From Lunularia cruciata (Eukaryota; Streptophyta; Marchantiopsida; Lunulariales; Lunulariaceae), in contig OX419758.1 in the NCBI GenBank assembly GCA_948567375.1, positions 40,553,001 through 40,617,000 on the forward strand: DNA of 64,000 bases, given 5' to 3'. Each line of letters begins with the position of its first letter. The first letter of the stretch is position 1. The notes under the pieces are model-generated. The model was not told the origin of the DNA. It saw nothing but the letters and a program-made list of their open reading frames with translations, and searched no databases. Positions 1 to 11,050 of the stretch are shown piece by piece. Both the position numbers and the translations under genes were made by a program.

Positions 1-148
1 GTATTTTCTTTTCTATATTTCTTTGCTATCCTTGGAACATTACACCAAACAACTTGAAGGGATGGCTAAATAATTGCAGAAGGAGAAGGAGGAGAGGATA
101 GCAAATGGATCTCTAATTTTGGAGGAGCTAACTAAAGAAGTGGGTTCT
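1..148. other. Flank left of the chromovirus 3' LTR, possible coiled-coil ORF remnant
   Basis: In frame 2 the plus strand reads a lysine/glutamate-rich stretch with one stop (roughly LEGMAK, a stop, LQKEKEERIA, then ILEELTKEV), which has coiled-coil character. The sequence just right of the other LTR (21924-22030) also reads as a charged, coiled-coil-like stretch (VQDQFAGMLEELGQEK). The two could be halves of one interrupted gag-like frame, but I could not find a matching target-site duplication. This is a weak inference. Confidence 0.3.
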
Positions 149-589
149 TGTAAAAGACCAAGGAATGAAATAAGAGAATGAAAGATTAGAGTGGAAAGTC
201 ACATTAGTATTCCTCAAGTGAGTGAAACTTTAAATGCCTAGCATTAGCTTTGGTTCTGGTATTTATAATGAAATAATAAAAATTTCTAAAGAAGCTTCCT
301 TGGAGTGCAAGCTAAGCTAGCCAAGGATTCTCCTTCTAGAAGCCGCCTACTTAGCATAAAAGCTAAGTTAGTCATTTACTTGGTGTGCAAGTTATCTAAT
401 CCATGGAAGGTACCTAGAAGCTTCCCACCAAGAAACTTCTTAGGTGTTTTTAGAGAATTCTACCAAGAAGCTTCTTAGATGCTTCTAAAATATACTTTGA
501 ATTCTTAGCTAAACATGGTTTATTGTACTCACTCATTAACTTTTGCTTACTTATGTGCTAATTCTATATTATTACATATAACTCCATCA
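149..589 (-). repeat. LTR of the outer Ty3/gypsy chromovirus (3' LTR)
   Basis: This segment is a diverged direct repeat of 21466-21923. Both copies begin TGTAAAAGACCAAGG on the plus strand, share the GCTAAGCTAGCCAAG and CCATGGAAGGTACC blocks, and end in CA after a CTCCAT block. The element is read on the minus strand, so this is its 3' LTR; the integrase/chromodomain end of pol lies immediately to the right. It carries repeated AGAAGCTTCT-type inverted GAA/TTC pairs that resemble heat-shock elements. The left boundary is set by TG at 149. Confidence 0.8.
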
Positions 590-1081
590 CTGGTTGGTGA
601 TATCCTTGTGACCATGGGATCTTTGAATTCCTATATGAACATTTATGCCTTTTGAAGATGAGAAAGAGGTTTCATATGGCACTATGAAGGGGATCCAAAG
701 GATCTTATATTTAGTGTGTTGTTTGCGGTCATGTTGGATGTCATAACTTGCAAGTAAGTAATTTGCTTTGTATTCTTCATGATCATTGATGTGGATAGGG
801 AGAGGAGGGAATTGGACACAATTGGAAAAGGAAGATGGGTTAGAAACAAAGGGTTTTAACTTTGAAACATGGAAGACAAGATAGGTATACATACGACTAA
901 GAAAGGAAAGTTGGTAGGCAACAAGAAAAATGATTTGAGTAATATGAAATGGACCTATTGAATTAGAAATAAGTTTACAAACTTGGGTGTCAAGCATCAG
1001 AGTGATGTTACTAAAAGAAAGCATGATCTTATTGTCTAGTTGAAAAGTAAGATTGCAATGATGCTTATAAGCATATTTCAT
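590..1081 (-). pseudogene. Chromovirus integrase C-terminus and chromodomain
   Basis: The minus strand keeps an open frame of about 160 codons. Its first part carries the conserved integrase C-terminal (GPY/F) pattern, with GPFHITQI, then VAYQLSF, then VFHVSKLKPF. About 50 residues further on comes a chromodomain-like segment with the EYKANYLLASYDIQ start and an ETSF end, where aromatic residues normally bind methylated histone tails. In chromoviruses this module sits at the pol C-terminus and directs integration to heterochromatin. The usual WKG motif has decayed (ILWIPF). It lies directly next to the 3' LTR, as expected. The copy is dead, because the upstream pol is broken. Confidence 0.75.
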
Positions 1082-1089
1082 TAACCAAT

Positions 1090-1760
1090 TTTTAGCAATG
1101 AGAAGAAGAACTTTTCTTGAGATAGGGATTTAAATAACATGGACAAGAAGGTAAGAGAGAAAGAAGCGAATCTAGAACAAGTGGATCTTACCCAAAATTA
1201 AGGAAGAAGAGAGAGAACCTAATGCTTCTCTACTTGGAATAATTGTAAGTAGACTTGGCAATCTTAAGACAAGTATCCAAATTGATAAGGTGAATGTTGA
1301 TAAAGGCCAACACATATCTTTTAAGGTTCAATTTTTATGCCTTGTTTGCTCAAGATTGAGGATGATAGGCCATAAAAAAGTAGGCTTTGTGCCAAGTAGC
1401 TTGAAGAGTGCTTGCCAAAATTTACCAATGAATTGAGAATCATAATTAGAAATGAGAACCTTTTGCATCCCATTGTACTTGAATATTGTCAAAGTAATCT
1501 TAAGTAATATGGAGCATCCATGGTGTGTGCCAAGTGAATATGCTTGATGTTTTTGATCTATTGTGAGCAAGGATGTGATGACTTCAAGACTTACATATCT
1601 CTATTGGGGAGATTGAATAGGGAGTGGTTGAACTAGTATGCCCAATTCTTGGTTATTGATCTTGTCGTGTTGGTAGTTCTCATAAGATCAAATAAACTTT
1701 TGAACCTATTGTGCCATGTTTGGGCACAACCATTGACGCTAAATTGTACTAAGGTTTTGT
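1090..1760 (-). pseudogene. Chromovirus integrase core, fragmented
   Basis: The open stretch at 1328-1570 on the minus strand contains SNYDSQFIGKFWQALFKLLG. This matches the region around the second catalytic Asp of Ty3/gypsy integrases, where (S)D-x-D-x-x-F is followed by F/W-x-x-L and LGT. The serine-aspartate core is partly altered (SNYDSQF). The rest of the catalytic core and the zinc-binding N-terminus are scattered over neighbouring frames with stops. It is placed correctly between the chromodomain (left) and the RT (right) for a minus-strand element. Confidence 0.7.
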
Positions 1761-2499
1761 CCACAACCATGTGACCAAAAATTGGTAAGTCATGGGGTTC
1801 TTGAAGTTGCACATGTTAGAGATCACCCACAATTGGAACATAGAACTGCTTCTTATGGAATACAAGGTCTTCCTTGAATGAAAAAGTTTTTTTGTTGTTG
1901 TCATATGCTACAATATTACTTTGCACTAGTTGAAGGATCATGTCATGAAGGGTCCTATTTTAAAGTAATCTTGAACTCTATGTGTACCTTTGAGTCTATT
2001 GAAATTGTGGTGTTTGCTACTATCATAGGACATTCAAGAAGAATCTTCAAATAGAGTCATTGTGACAATGTATCAAGAATGACATGGACCTTTTTGGGAT
2101 TGTACTCAAGCTTGCTATCAAACAATTGTAGTTGTTCCTTCCATCAATAGTGTCAATTCTTCATGTGCTCCAAATGTAAGGTCTACAACACAAGTTTTTA
2201 ATTAGTTTACATCATCAGTTTTTTTCCCCAAGAGGTTATGTCTCCACACCTTTGTTATATTACATTGCCAATTGTTTTCAATCTTGATCAGAATAATTCC
2301 TTTCCATTTTGTTTAGTTGATTAGATACAAAGGTAATGTGATGTACTACATCTAGAAATTCTTGTTGCAACAAAATTCCAATGGTAAAGCATCAAAATCA
2401 ACCATACTAGGTAGTAGAAGATCATATGGTTGGAGGATGGATTTTTAAAGCACCATATGCTTTAGTTCCCTGAATGTTCTTTGTGCTTGGTGGTCCACT

Positions 2500-3400
2500 C
2501 AAAGCTTGGTATATCTCCCCAGAAATTAACCAATGGTGTGGCTACATAAGCTTAATAGTGGATGAACCATTTGTAAAAACCAATCTTTTAAATCCCCATA
2601 CTCATGTTACATCCTTAGAAATAGGCCAATTCAGAATGGTCTTGATTTTATCCTCTTCCATATTTATCTTTTGTATTGAAAACTTATGACCCAAGAGAAT
2701 GACTTCCTTTTGCCAAAAGGTACACTTGGGCTTTTTGCAATAAAAATTCTATTGTTATGATCATCTCAAGACTTCTTAGATGTGGTTCTTGTGTTCTACT
2801 CCCATCTTACTATAAATCAAAATTCATCCAAGAATAATATTGCATATTGATCTAATAGCCAATCTAACACCCATGCATTTGATCTATGAAGATTGCCAAA
2901 GCATTAGTGAACCTAAAAGGTACAAATTTTCTTTTAAAATGTACATACCTTGTACAAGATGTGGTCTCTTATACATCTTTTCCATTAATTGGAATTTTCC
3001 AATAATTGTTTCAAAGATCCAACTTGGAGAAGTATTATGCTCCACTTAATTAATCCAATAAGTCATCAATTTGAATCAAAGGATACTCATTTTTCATAGT
3101 TTGTTTATTGAACCCTTGGTTGTTGATAGAAAATCCAAATTGTCTATCCTTCTTTGGTATAAATAGTACCAATGCTCTTCATGTAGATATATTATATCAT
3201 ATAGAGTCCTCCAAAAACTTTGTTAGTGTAATTTGAAACTCTTCTAACTCCTTTGGTGAGAACCTATAGATTGGTTTACCCATTAAAGTACTTTGTAGCA
3301 ATAGCTCTATCTTGAAGTGCATATTATGATCAAAGTGGAACCTATTTGAATGATCATCCAAAAACACATTTCCAAACTCTTGAACTATCTTATTAACCAT
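2500..3400 (-). pseudogene. Chromovirus reverse transcriptase, degenerate
   Basis: At 3197-3400 the minus strand reads the N-terminal RT landmark of Ty3/gypsy elements: a PIYRFSPKELEEF block followed by LTKFLEDSI. Further 3' (about 3050-2750 on the minus strand) I can follow FSKLDL, NYWKIPI, TRYVHF and FTNALAIFIDQM, which correspond to the RT palm and the conserved FGLTNAPATF region, and then FLDEF in place of the catalytic (F/Y)xDD box. Stops and frameshifts separate these blocks, so no functional enzyme is encoded. RNase H should lie at about 1.8-2.5 kb, but I cannot trace it with confidence. Confidence 0.75.
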
Positions 3401-4149
3401 TGCTTGTTGATGTTTCTAATCCTTATCTGATTTTTTGGCAGAATTGGCTTAATCACACATCACAAATGGGAATATCTTCCTCTAAATTTTATTTTATAAC
3501 TACTATATTGATAAATTTCCCATCTTAGGTTTTCCTCAAAAGTGCAAGATAACCTAATCAATAAGCCTTACCTTGCTATTTTGTTTGAATTTGTACTTGG
3601 GCTAAATCAAATTAAACCTTATGATGTTCAAGCCAAGGGAGACCTTAAATGACATTGTAATGTAGAGAAGCTACTATAAACCTCATAAAATTGGAATACT
3701 CCTTCCCAATCTTGAATTAATAGGATATGAGGTACAAAATGCAAAACCCTTTCTGCCATTTGCAATTATCAATTTACTATCAAATACTATCTTGACATAA
3801 ATACATTATTCTTCTACTATCTATGTGTGCTTGCAATTCTTTGAACTCCTTTAATCAATCAAAATCCTAAAACCATGATTAGATATCATACATTCATATG
3901 TATCAAACTTGCTAAGTTGATCATTCAATTACATTGAAACAAATCAAGTTCTCAATAAGTTGTTCAATATTTCATATTAGGATTCTTTATTTCCTTGATC
4001 TTCACACTCCAAGAACTCTATTTGGAAAATGGGTCACAATCATCCATTTCTGATTGGACATTTGGCAATGTAATTTCCAATTTGGAAATATAAAAGCATT
4101 CACTATTTTATCATAATTTTTCTCAATCTATACTGTTTAGTGTTCTTTA

Positions 4150-4720
4150 TTGAATGAGATCAATCTCCATTGGTGATGGCTCTTCCATCAATGTGTAGTG
4201 TGTTTATAGTTTTGTGAATGTCAAGGTCAAGATAATGTTATGGCAATAAAGGAATCAAAGTGATTGGACAATTGCATGGCTTTTTCTAAGTATTTGGACT
4301 TTTGTACAATTACTTCCAATCTATTGTATGATTTCAAACCTCTCATAAACCAACCTAGAGCTTCACCTTCTAGTATATTTGGAATCTACATTATTTTATT
4401 TTGGAATTGAGTGGTATAGCTCTTCAAAGAACCAATCTAGTTCAATTTTGTCAATCTATTTTGTGCGGCTCATGCAACATGAACCTCTTGCAATTTCTAA
4501 ATTATTACTCAGTTTAATTCTTTCCATAATGAGATTGGAGCAACAAATTACCATTAAGTTTGCTCTTCTCAAAATTTCCACTATATTTTTACCACTCCAT
4601 CTTATTTGCTTGAAGCTAAGACAATCAATATCCATTCATCAAAAAGATTTGTAGCTTCAAAATAATGTTTGCAATCAAAGATAAAATTCTCTATTGTACT
4701 TGATAGATTCATATCTTCAT
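4150..4720 (-). pseudogene. Chromovirus gag remnant
   Basis: On the minus strand near 4370-4200 the reading EALGWFMRGLKSYNRLEVIV, followed by a LEKAMQLSNHFD block, matches the C-terminal half of the Ty3/gypsy gag (retrotransposon gag) domain. In that family GLKPEI/L-x-x-V is followed by L-x-x-A-x-x-L-A. It sits upstream of the RT on the same strand, as expected. I did not find a convincing zinc knuckle between it and the RT. Confidence 0.55.
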
Positions 4721-5140
4721 ATACATTTGGCTTTGGAAATCAAACTTGTATTCTTCTTCTCAAAATGCTACTCTATCTATTTACTCTTGTTGTTGCCTTT
4801 CAAGATCACTTTTTCTCAACAATTAAGTAACAATACATTGTTGCATAAAAATGATAACTTTGAGTATCATTGCCATGACTACTATTGTCCCAAAATACAT
4901 ACTTACAATTATCTAAGTTAATACATAGATGTAATAAGTTCATTGCTCCTTGTAAGTTACAATAGAAAGGATCAATTATTTAGAGGAAAAAGTGATCACA
5001 TTCAAACAATTCTACCCAAAGTATGAAATGATGAACTATGTGAAATAACAGTTTGGTAGTGCATGGACATAAAAATCCCAACAGTTTTGGGGAATGGATT
5101 TGGTGGTCCATTGGCTCTATCAATCCCATCCTTACTTTCT
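4720..5140 (-). other. 5' leader side of the chromovirus, up to the nested insertion
   Basis: This AT-rich segment lies between gag and the point where the nested plus-strand element begins. It should be contiguous, in the ancestral element, with the primer-binding site now at 21452-21464. I see no complete domain in it. Confidence 0.4.
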
Positions 5141-5578
5141 AGTGTCACAACTAGATTAATTAGACTCTAGAGTAGTAGTGTTGGTAATCAAGAGTAATTT
5201 TATAGTTACTCATAGACTACTTGTTGATGGTCAGATTTTTTGTTTGGAGTATTGACTACATGGTAGAGTCCACCATCACTTAGCACCGTTGGTACCATTG
5301 GGTGTGCCATCAATGGAATCATTAGGGTTTGAGATCTAGCTTGAGTCCAAGAGTTATACTTTTGAAGTGCAACTCCAAAGAGCTCACTTCTTTGATATTG
5401 AGCCCTTGAGTTCCTCGCTATGGTGGACAGAGGCCGGCGAGCATCACTTGGATTCTCTTAGCTAGATTGGGTGTGGCTTGATTGTAATTAATGTCCAATT
5501 CTTGGAAAATTATGGATTGACAAATCAAGTACTAATTTGATTGAGTGTAATTCAAGTTGTGTAAATAAATTGATTACA
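5141..5578 (+). repeat. Left LTR of the methyltransferase retroelement, missing its first ~123 bp
   Basis: This is a diverged direct copy of 20907-21346. Shared blocks include GTTGATGGTCA, GGGTTTGAGATCTAGCTTGAG, GAGCTCACTTCTTTGAT and GGTGGACAGAGGCC. It ends GATTACA just before the leader. The first ~123 bp of the LTR, as seen in the right copy from 20784, are absent here. They reappear as an extra fragment at 21348-21443 on the far side of the element. Confidence 0.8.
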
Positions 5579-6443
5579 TTTAAGGAGTGAGGTCATGTGG
5601 AAATTGAGAACATAGACTAAAGGTGTTGGTAGTATTTCCAAGCCTTGATGATCATTGGTAGCTTGATCATGGTCCAAAGTTTCCCTAAGAGTGATCGTGT
5701 GCAGAAGGTCTTCAAATTGATGCAGATTTGGCAATGGGGCAAACAGTGTGCGGAAGTTTTGGGCAAATTTTGAGCAAAGAGAAGTAATTTTTAGGTGCTA
5801 GTCATGATTTTGAGCTTAGGAGTGAAAGTCGGACCAATTTGGTGCAAGTTGAGCTCAAAAAAGTGAAATTGAAGGTGGAATTAGGAACTCATCCCAATGA
5901 TATATGATTTGGAGAAACTCATCATTTCAATTTGGCTTGAGTGGATAGTTATTGGAGGATTTGGTGATCAACCAACATTAGGGATTTGATGTTAGATTTT
6001 GACTAAAGTTGACATCAGATTTTTGGCTTGAGTTGGAGAATTTTGACTAGATTTGAAAGAGGTCCACCAGATTTGGAAAGGGTTTGAAGTGGCACTAAGA
6101 AAGGCCTCATTTGGTTGAATTTTTCCGTTTAGAGGCTACGGAGGCCTAGAAGGGCCAGCTTGCTGGCGTGAGGCTAGCTAGTTTGGAATTATTTTGGTCA
6201 TTATTTGGCAAAATCTGCCTATCTTACTAGTTTATGCACAATAGGGTTTGACCATTAGATCTTTGGTTCATAGATTGGTTCTCTAGCCAATTGGTCCACC
6301 CTCACTTGTTGTCATGGTGATTGTTATACTATTATCTATACACCTATAGCTTTGGCCAAGAGAGACAATTTGATCCCATTATTGGTGATCCTTGTAGCTT
6401 AGAAAGAAGAGAATTTGTTTTATATCATATGCCAAATGGTGAC
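5579..6443 (+). other. 5' untranslated leader of the methyltransferase retroelement, first part
   Basis: This G/T-rich stretch without a sustained reading frame lies between the left LTR and the younger nested element. It presumably continues at 14270 after the insertion. I did not recognise a canonical plant primer-binding site next to 5578. The last four bases before the insertion, TGAC (6440-6443), recur right after the nested element (14270-14273). Confidence 0.6.
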
Positions 6444-7135
6444 TGTAAGCCGGCCTGTCTCTCACTCAGGATGAGCCTCTGATGGCTATTATGGTAGTGT
6501 ACCATGGACTAAGAAGGCAAGGAACCCCAACTCCATCATACTCCTCCAAGGCTAACACTCCAAAACTCAAGACATTGCTCACTAGAGAACTCAATGAGAG
6601 AGAGATAGTTGCAAATGAAAGGATGATGAGTATCTCCTCACCCCTTGTTTATATACTTGTGAAATAAGTACGTACCAAAGTTACTAATTACCGTAGTAAC
6701 TCAAGTTACTAGACTAAAAGTCAAGTAAAGTCAAAAAGTAGAAAGGAATATCCATTCACATGGGCATATTCCCCTAAGGATGTGGTCTTATCTTGACCCA
6801 ACCACTAAGTCAAGGATTCCTTCAAATGGGCTATCCTTGGACTAAAGAAGAATCCAAAACAAAAAGGCTTGCGGGCCCAAGAGTTCTCAACTCTTTCCTC
6901 AAAGCTAAACACCTAGGAATAATTCCAAGTCAACACACTAAAATCCAAAATAGTGGTGCTCATCTTTTTTACTTCCTCTAAAGTAAGGTCTTCTCTATCT
7001 TAGTTATGACTAACTTTAGCTAACCATGACTAATATAGAACCATCATTTATCTCTATATAAATAATATCTCTTAAGTACTTGTAATACCAAGCTAAATAT
7101 CACAATACCACACACATGCACAAATGGGTGTTACA
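6444..7135 (-). repeat. 3' LTR of the OTA-like element
   Basis: This is a 692-bp direct repeat of 13578-14269. Read on the minus strand it begins TGTAACACCCATTTG, a very common plant LTR start, and ends GGCCGGCTTACA. It contains CTATATAAATAATA near 7060 on the plus strand. The short frames inside it (6482-6667, 6793-6981) recur in both LTRs and are not genes. Confidence 0.92.
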
Positions 7136-7139
7136 TTTA

Positions 7140-8434
7140 CCTCCGGACTAAGTTTTCACCTTGTCCTCAAAGTGAAGGTCTCTCTTCCTTCTATGGTACA
7201 TCTTCAACTTATCATGGTTAATCCTATCAAAGTGTCTTCTTCCCAACTCCTTGAGATCATATGTGTAATTGCCCCACACCTTCTCCACTATGAAAGGTCC
7301 AAAGTACTTAGGCAAAAACTTCTTTTGCACTCTCTTGAATTGATTGGAATCAAACAATATTACCCAATCACCTTCTTTGAGAGTCTCCACCTTCTTCTTG
7401 CCTTGCTTCTTGTCATAGCTCTCCTTTTTTTTCCTTTGGGCTTGCTCCACTCGAACCATAGCAACTGCTCTTGCCTCTTCCAACTCCATGAGTTAATCCT
7501 TCTTTGACTTCTCTGCATCACCTCCTTGTGCTTTCTTCAATCTCCTATGAATGCTTTGGAAGGTAGGAAGATCAAAGTGAATAGGTAAGGTAGACTCAAT
7601 ACCATACACCAATTGAAATGGAGAATATCCGGTTCAAGTCTTCATGGTTATCCTATACTCCCACAAAACTATATGGATCCTCTTGTCCCAATGATGTTTA
7701 GCCCCCTCCATTTCTACATCCTTAGCCAATATCATGCACAAGGTCTGATTGGTTCTCTCTGCCAAGCCATTGGAATTTGGCTTATAGGATGTAGTTACTC
7801 TATGTGTGATAGAGAAATGTTGTAGCATGGTTGTAGTAATGCTTCCTATAAACTCTACGCCTCTATCAGAAACCAACTCCAAAGGGCATCCAAACCTAGT
7901 GATAATGCGTTCATAAAGAAATCTACCCACTTCATCTTCATTCTTGTCCCTCAATGGTCTAGCCTCAACCCACTTGGTAAGGTAATTAGTAACTACCACA
8001 ATGTATCAATTGTTCCTTTGGGTTCTATTGAGAGGACCTACAAAATCAATTCCCCACTTCTCAAAAGGTCCTAGTAATGGAATTGATCTAAGTGGTGGAG
8101 TGGATGTAGAATTTCTAGCAAAAGCTTGACAAACATGACAAGTTTTGCAATAATCAAGACAATCCTTGAAAACCCCCCTCCAATAGTAACCTGCATCTAG
8201 AATCTTGAAAGCAGTCACCTTTCCTGCAAAGTGTCCTCCACATACTAAAACTTCATGAAACTCCTTTATGAGTAGGAAAGACTCTTCCTTACCCACTGCT
8301 CTTTGAAGTAGACCATCTGCTCCTTGGTGAAAAACAATATCCTCCACCATTGTGTAAGGTCTAGATCTTGCTGCAAGGGCCTTCCTCTCCCTAGCATGCA
8401 TCCCTTCAAGATAGTTACCTTCTAGATGTGACAA
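7140..8434 (-). pseudogene. Integrase of the OTA-like element
   Basis: Three minus-strand frames together cover a full integrase. 8434-8006 holds the zinc-binding HHCC domain (two His in EFHEVLVCGGHFAG, then CHVC) and the first catalytic Asp in GIDFVGPL. 7999-7634 holds the second catalytic Asp in LVSDRGVEF and the catalytic Glu in SNGLAERTNQT. 7489-7148 holds the C-terminal region with KFLPKYFGPFIVEKV, which resembles the GPY/F module. An in-frame stop follows the first Asp at about 8005, another interrupts near 7630, and a further break separates the C-terminal part. The domain catalyses cDNA insertion. There is no chromodomain after it, consistent with a non-chromovirus lineage. Confidence 0.9.
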
Positions 8435-9830
8435 GAGGATAGTTACCTCTTGTCACAAAATCCACAATCTCCTTGTACTCTATTGGAACCTCTTGAGTGA
8501 CTGAGATTGTCATGAGCTCCTGATCCGGGAAGGAATCATCCACTAGCTCATCTCCATCATGATCATAGGCTCTAGATAACAAATCAACATTTGCATGTTT
8601 CTTTCCTGGCCTATCCTCAATGGTGTAGTCATACTCAAACAAGAGTATCATCCACCTTGCTAGTCTCCCTTCAACATTAGGCTTGTTGAAGATGTACTAC
8701 AAAGCCTTGTGATCCGTGAAAATGGTGGCTTTCCTTCCAATCAAGTAGTGTCTAAACTTCTTGAGACCAAAGATTATTGCCAGCCCTTCTCTCTTCGTGA
8801 CAGAGTAGTTCTTCTCTGTTGTAACCATCTGCCTACTAGCATAAGCTATTGGATGATCATGCCCATCTTGGTCTAATTGACTAAGAGTGCATCCTATAGC
8901 TACATTAGAAGCATCAGTGTAGAGGATGAAAGGCTTACTCCAATCAGGTTTAGCAAGAATTGGAGCTACAACAAGGGATTGCTTGAGCTCCTCACAAGCT
9001 TTGAGAGCCTCCTTGTCCTCCAAAATCACCATGTAATCTTCACCGTTCTTCATGTAGATGGTCAATGCATAAGCCTTGTTGGAAAATGAGAAGATGAACC
9101 TCCTATAGTATCCAACCATCCCCAAGAATTGGCGTAACTTTGTCAAGCTTGAAGGACATGGAAGGTCTGAGATTTTCCTCACCTTCTTAGGATCAACTGC
9201 TATTCCATCCTTGGAGATGATGTGCCCCAAAAGTAGACCTTCTTCACATCCAAAAATGCACTTCTCTGGGTTGAGTGATGCATTTACCTCATCCAAGCAT
9301 TGCAAGACCTTGATTAGGTGCTCAAAGTGCTCCTCCTTGCTCCCATAGACACAAAAGTCATCAATGAAGTCTCTTACAAATTTCCCAATGAAAGGTTTAA
9401 ATACCTTGTTCATGAACAAAAGGAATGTGGCTGGAGCATTGCAAAGCCCAAAAGGCATGACCTTGAAAGTGTAAGTTCCCCAAGGTGTAATGAATGTGGT
9501 GAGTTGTTGATGCTCTGGTGCAATCTTGATTTGGTTATATTCACTATAACCATCTCCAAAACTGTACCTCTCATGACTTACAACCTCCTTCAAGATCTCA
9601 TCAATGAATAGCAATGGGTAGTAGTCCTTCTTTGTAACAACATTGAGCTTCTTGTAATCCACACATACCCAAAGCTTGCCATTCTTTTTCTTCACAATGA
9701 CAATTGGAGACACCCATTCTGAATTCTCTACCTCAAAGATAAATCCAGCCTCCTTGAGCTTATCAATCTCCTCCTTCCAAAGATATTGGTGGACTAATGC
9801 AATGTTGTTTTTGGCGGATTGGTCTTGCAT
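8415..9830 (-). pseudogene. Reverse transcriptase and RNase H of the OTA-like element
   Basis: The minus-strand frame 9830-8697 (377 codons) is a nearly complete RT. Landmarks are VSPIVIVKKKNG, VCVDYKKLN, the first catalytic Asp in FGDGYSEYNQI, VMPFGLCNAPATF, and the catalytic FIDDF box at residues 155-158. LGHIISKDGIAV and GYYRRFIFSF form the connection. RNase H starts with LYTDASNVAIGCTL and continues through YSVTKREGLAIIFGLKKFRHYL to TDHKAL. A single stop at about 8696 separates the last part, which resumes in 8651-8415 (YDYTIEDRPGKKHANVDLLSRA). The first Gly of the usual YSGYNQI is replaced by Glu (YSEYNQI), so activity is doubtful even without the stop. Near 8428-8456 a small duplication shifts the frame into integrase. 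Confidence 0.92.
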
Positions 9831-10264
9831 GTGACTCCACCTCTATCTTTTGCTCCTCCAAGGTGACTTCCTTCAAATCCTTGGTAACTGAAAGCAAAAA
9901 CATGGATGAACTTGCGGAAAATCTCCTCAAATCTCACCTTCTCCTCCTTGGTAACATTTGGGCCATACTTGAGGGTAGCTAACCTTCTCTCTACCTCCTC
10001 AAGTGTCAATGGTGATTTATCTGGGTCCTTCAAAACCTCTAGCTTAGGTGCAAAATCCATAGCACACAAAGGATACACATCTGAATCAGATTCAGATTCA
10101 TCCTCCTCCGTGGAAGTCTCCTCTTCCATGCTTGTGTCCACACCTGAAGCTCCTTCTTCAGAATCTGATTCCCAATAATCAAAAGATGGTGTATCTGAAT
10201 GTGAAATGTTGGTGGTGTTAGTCATAGGAACTATGACTCTATGGTTTGATGACCCAATCCTCAA
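9794..10264 (-). pseudogene. Acidic spacer between protease and RT (OTA-like pol)
   Basis: This 156-codon minus-strand frame has a strongly acidic low-complexity middle (Glu/Asp/Ser/Thr-rich, about residues 30-62). A region then leads to the RT (LTLEEVERRLATLKYGPNV, then the VTKEEKVRFEEIFRKF block). The latter resembles the segment that precedes RT in Tat/Athila-type pol proteins. It ends in a different frame from the RT, so there is a frameshift near 9830. Function: linker of the pol polyprotein. No catalytic motif is seen. Confidence 0.7.
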
Positions 10265-10276
10265 GTACCCTTTGTG

Positions 10277-10967
10277 TCATCGATCAGTTGTGCGTGCTGC
10301 TCTCAACCATGGCCTCCCAAGAAGTAAGTCATAGCTTGAATCCTTCAAGACTTGAAAAGTCATGAGATTTTGAACTCCCATAATTGAAACTACCACTTTA
10401 TCCATCACCCCTACTGGTCGAACTTGTTGCTTGTTTGCCATGCTCACCACAAATGTTGAAGGTCTTGAGGGTATCATACCCAACTTCTTTATCAACCTTT
10501 TTGACATGGCATTTACTGCTGATCCTCCATCAACCAATGCATCCTTGATGTTGTGACCATTCACTCTTACATCAATCTTGGATGCATATTCACAAGCCTC
10601 ACTGAAGCTTGGCATCCACCACCCCCATTGATACTGGAGCTTTTTCCTTTTTCCTTTTGCTCCTTGTAGAACTCAAACCACCTCTAAGGTCCTTTCTCCA
10701 GGTAGGGTTCAAAGCAATCAATTGGCCCACTGTGATGTTAGCCTTGTTACTACCAACATCCTCCAACACATTGTAGTTCCATTGTTGCTTTGAAATCAAG
10801 AAATCCTCCATCCCCAACTTCTTCCTTGGAGTCTTTGTTATTGATGGTGTTGAGGTGCAAGTGCTCCTAGTAGACATAGGAGTATCTTTGCTTGGAGTAA
10901 ATCCTTGAGAAGAGTGAACATCCTCTGCAAAACAAACTCTCTTCTTCTCTTGTGCCAAAAGCTCCAA
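10277..10967 (-). pseudogene. Aspartic protease of the OTA-like element with N-terminal linker
   Basis: The frame 10615-10277 (112 codons) has the retropepsin active-site motif ALVDGGSAVNAMS (Asp at residue 29), then the flap region and a SYDLLLGRPWLRAA end that is diagnostic of Ty3/gypsy proteases. The Asp-Gly-Gly active site, in place of Asp-Ser/Thr-Gly, is typical of OTA elements. Upstream, 10967-10599 in another frame encodes a basic linker (TPRKKLGMEDFLISKQQWNY, then TRSKRKKEK) joined to the protease by a frameshift near 10605. The protease would cleave the gag-pol polyprotein in the virus-like particle. Confidence 0.85.
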
Positions 10968-11050
10968 ATTAAGACCCTTGGAGTTTGATCACTCTCCTTT
11001 CTCATACTTCCTCTCCACCACATCTATGGATCCTATCCCCTTACCTTTTT

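Noticed and set aside
6482-6981. Short open frames with the same peptides repeated at 13616-14115
   Set aside because: They lie inside the two LTRs of the OTA-like element and are identical because the LTRs are; there is no domain or other sign of coding.
7124-7507. Plus-strand open frames opposite pol (also 9318-9611, 9797-10178, 11342-11705, 12404-12709)
   Set aside because: They are antisense shadows of the conserved minus-strand gag-pol frames of the OTA-like element.
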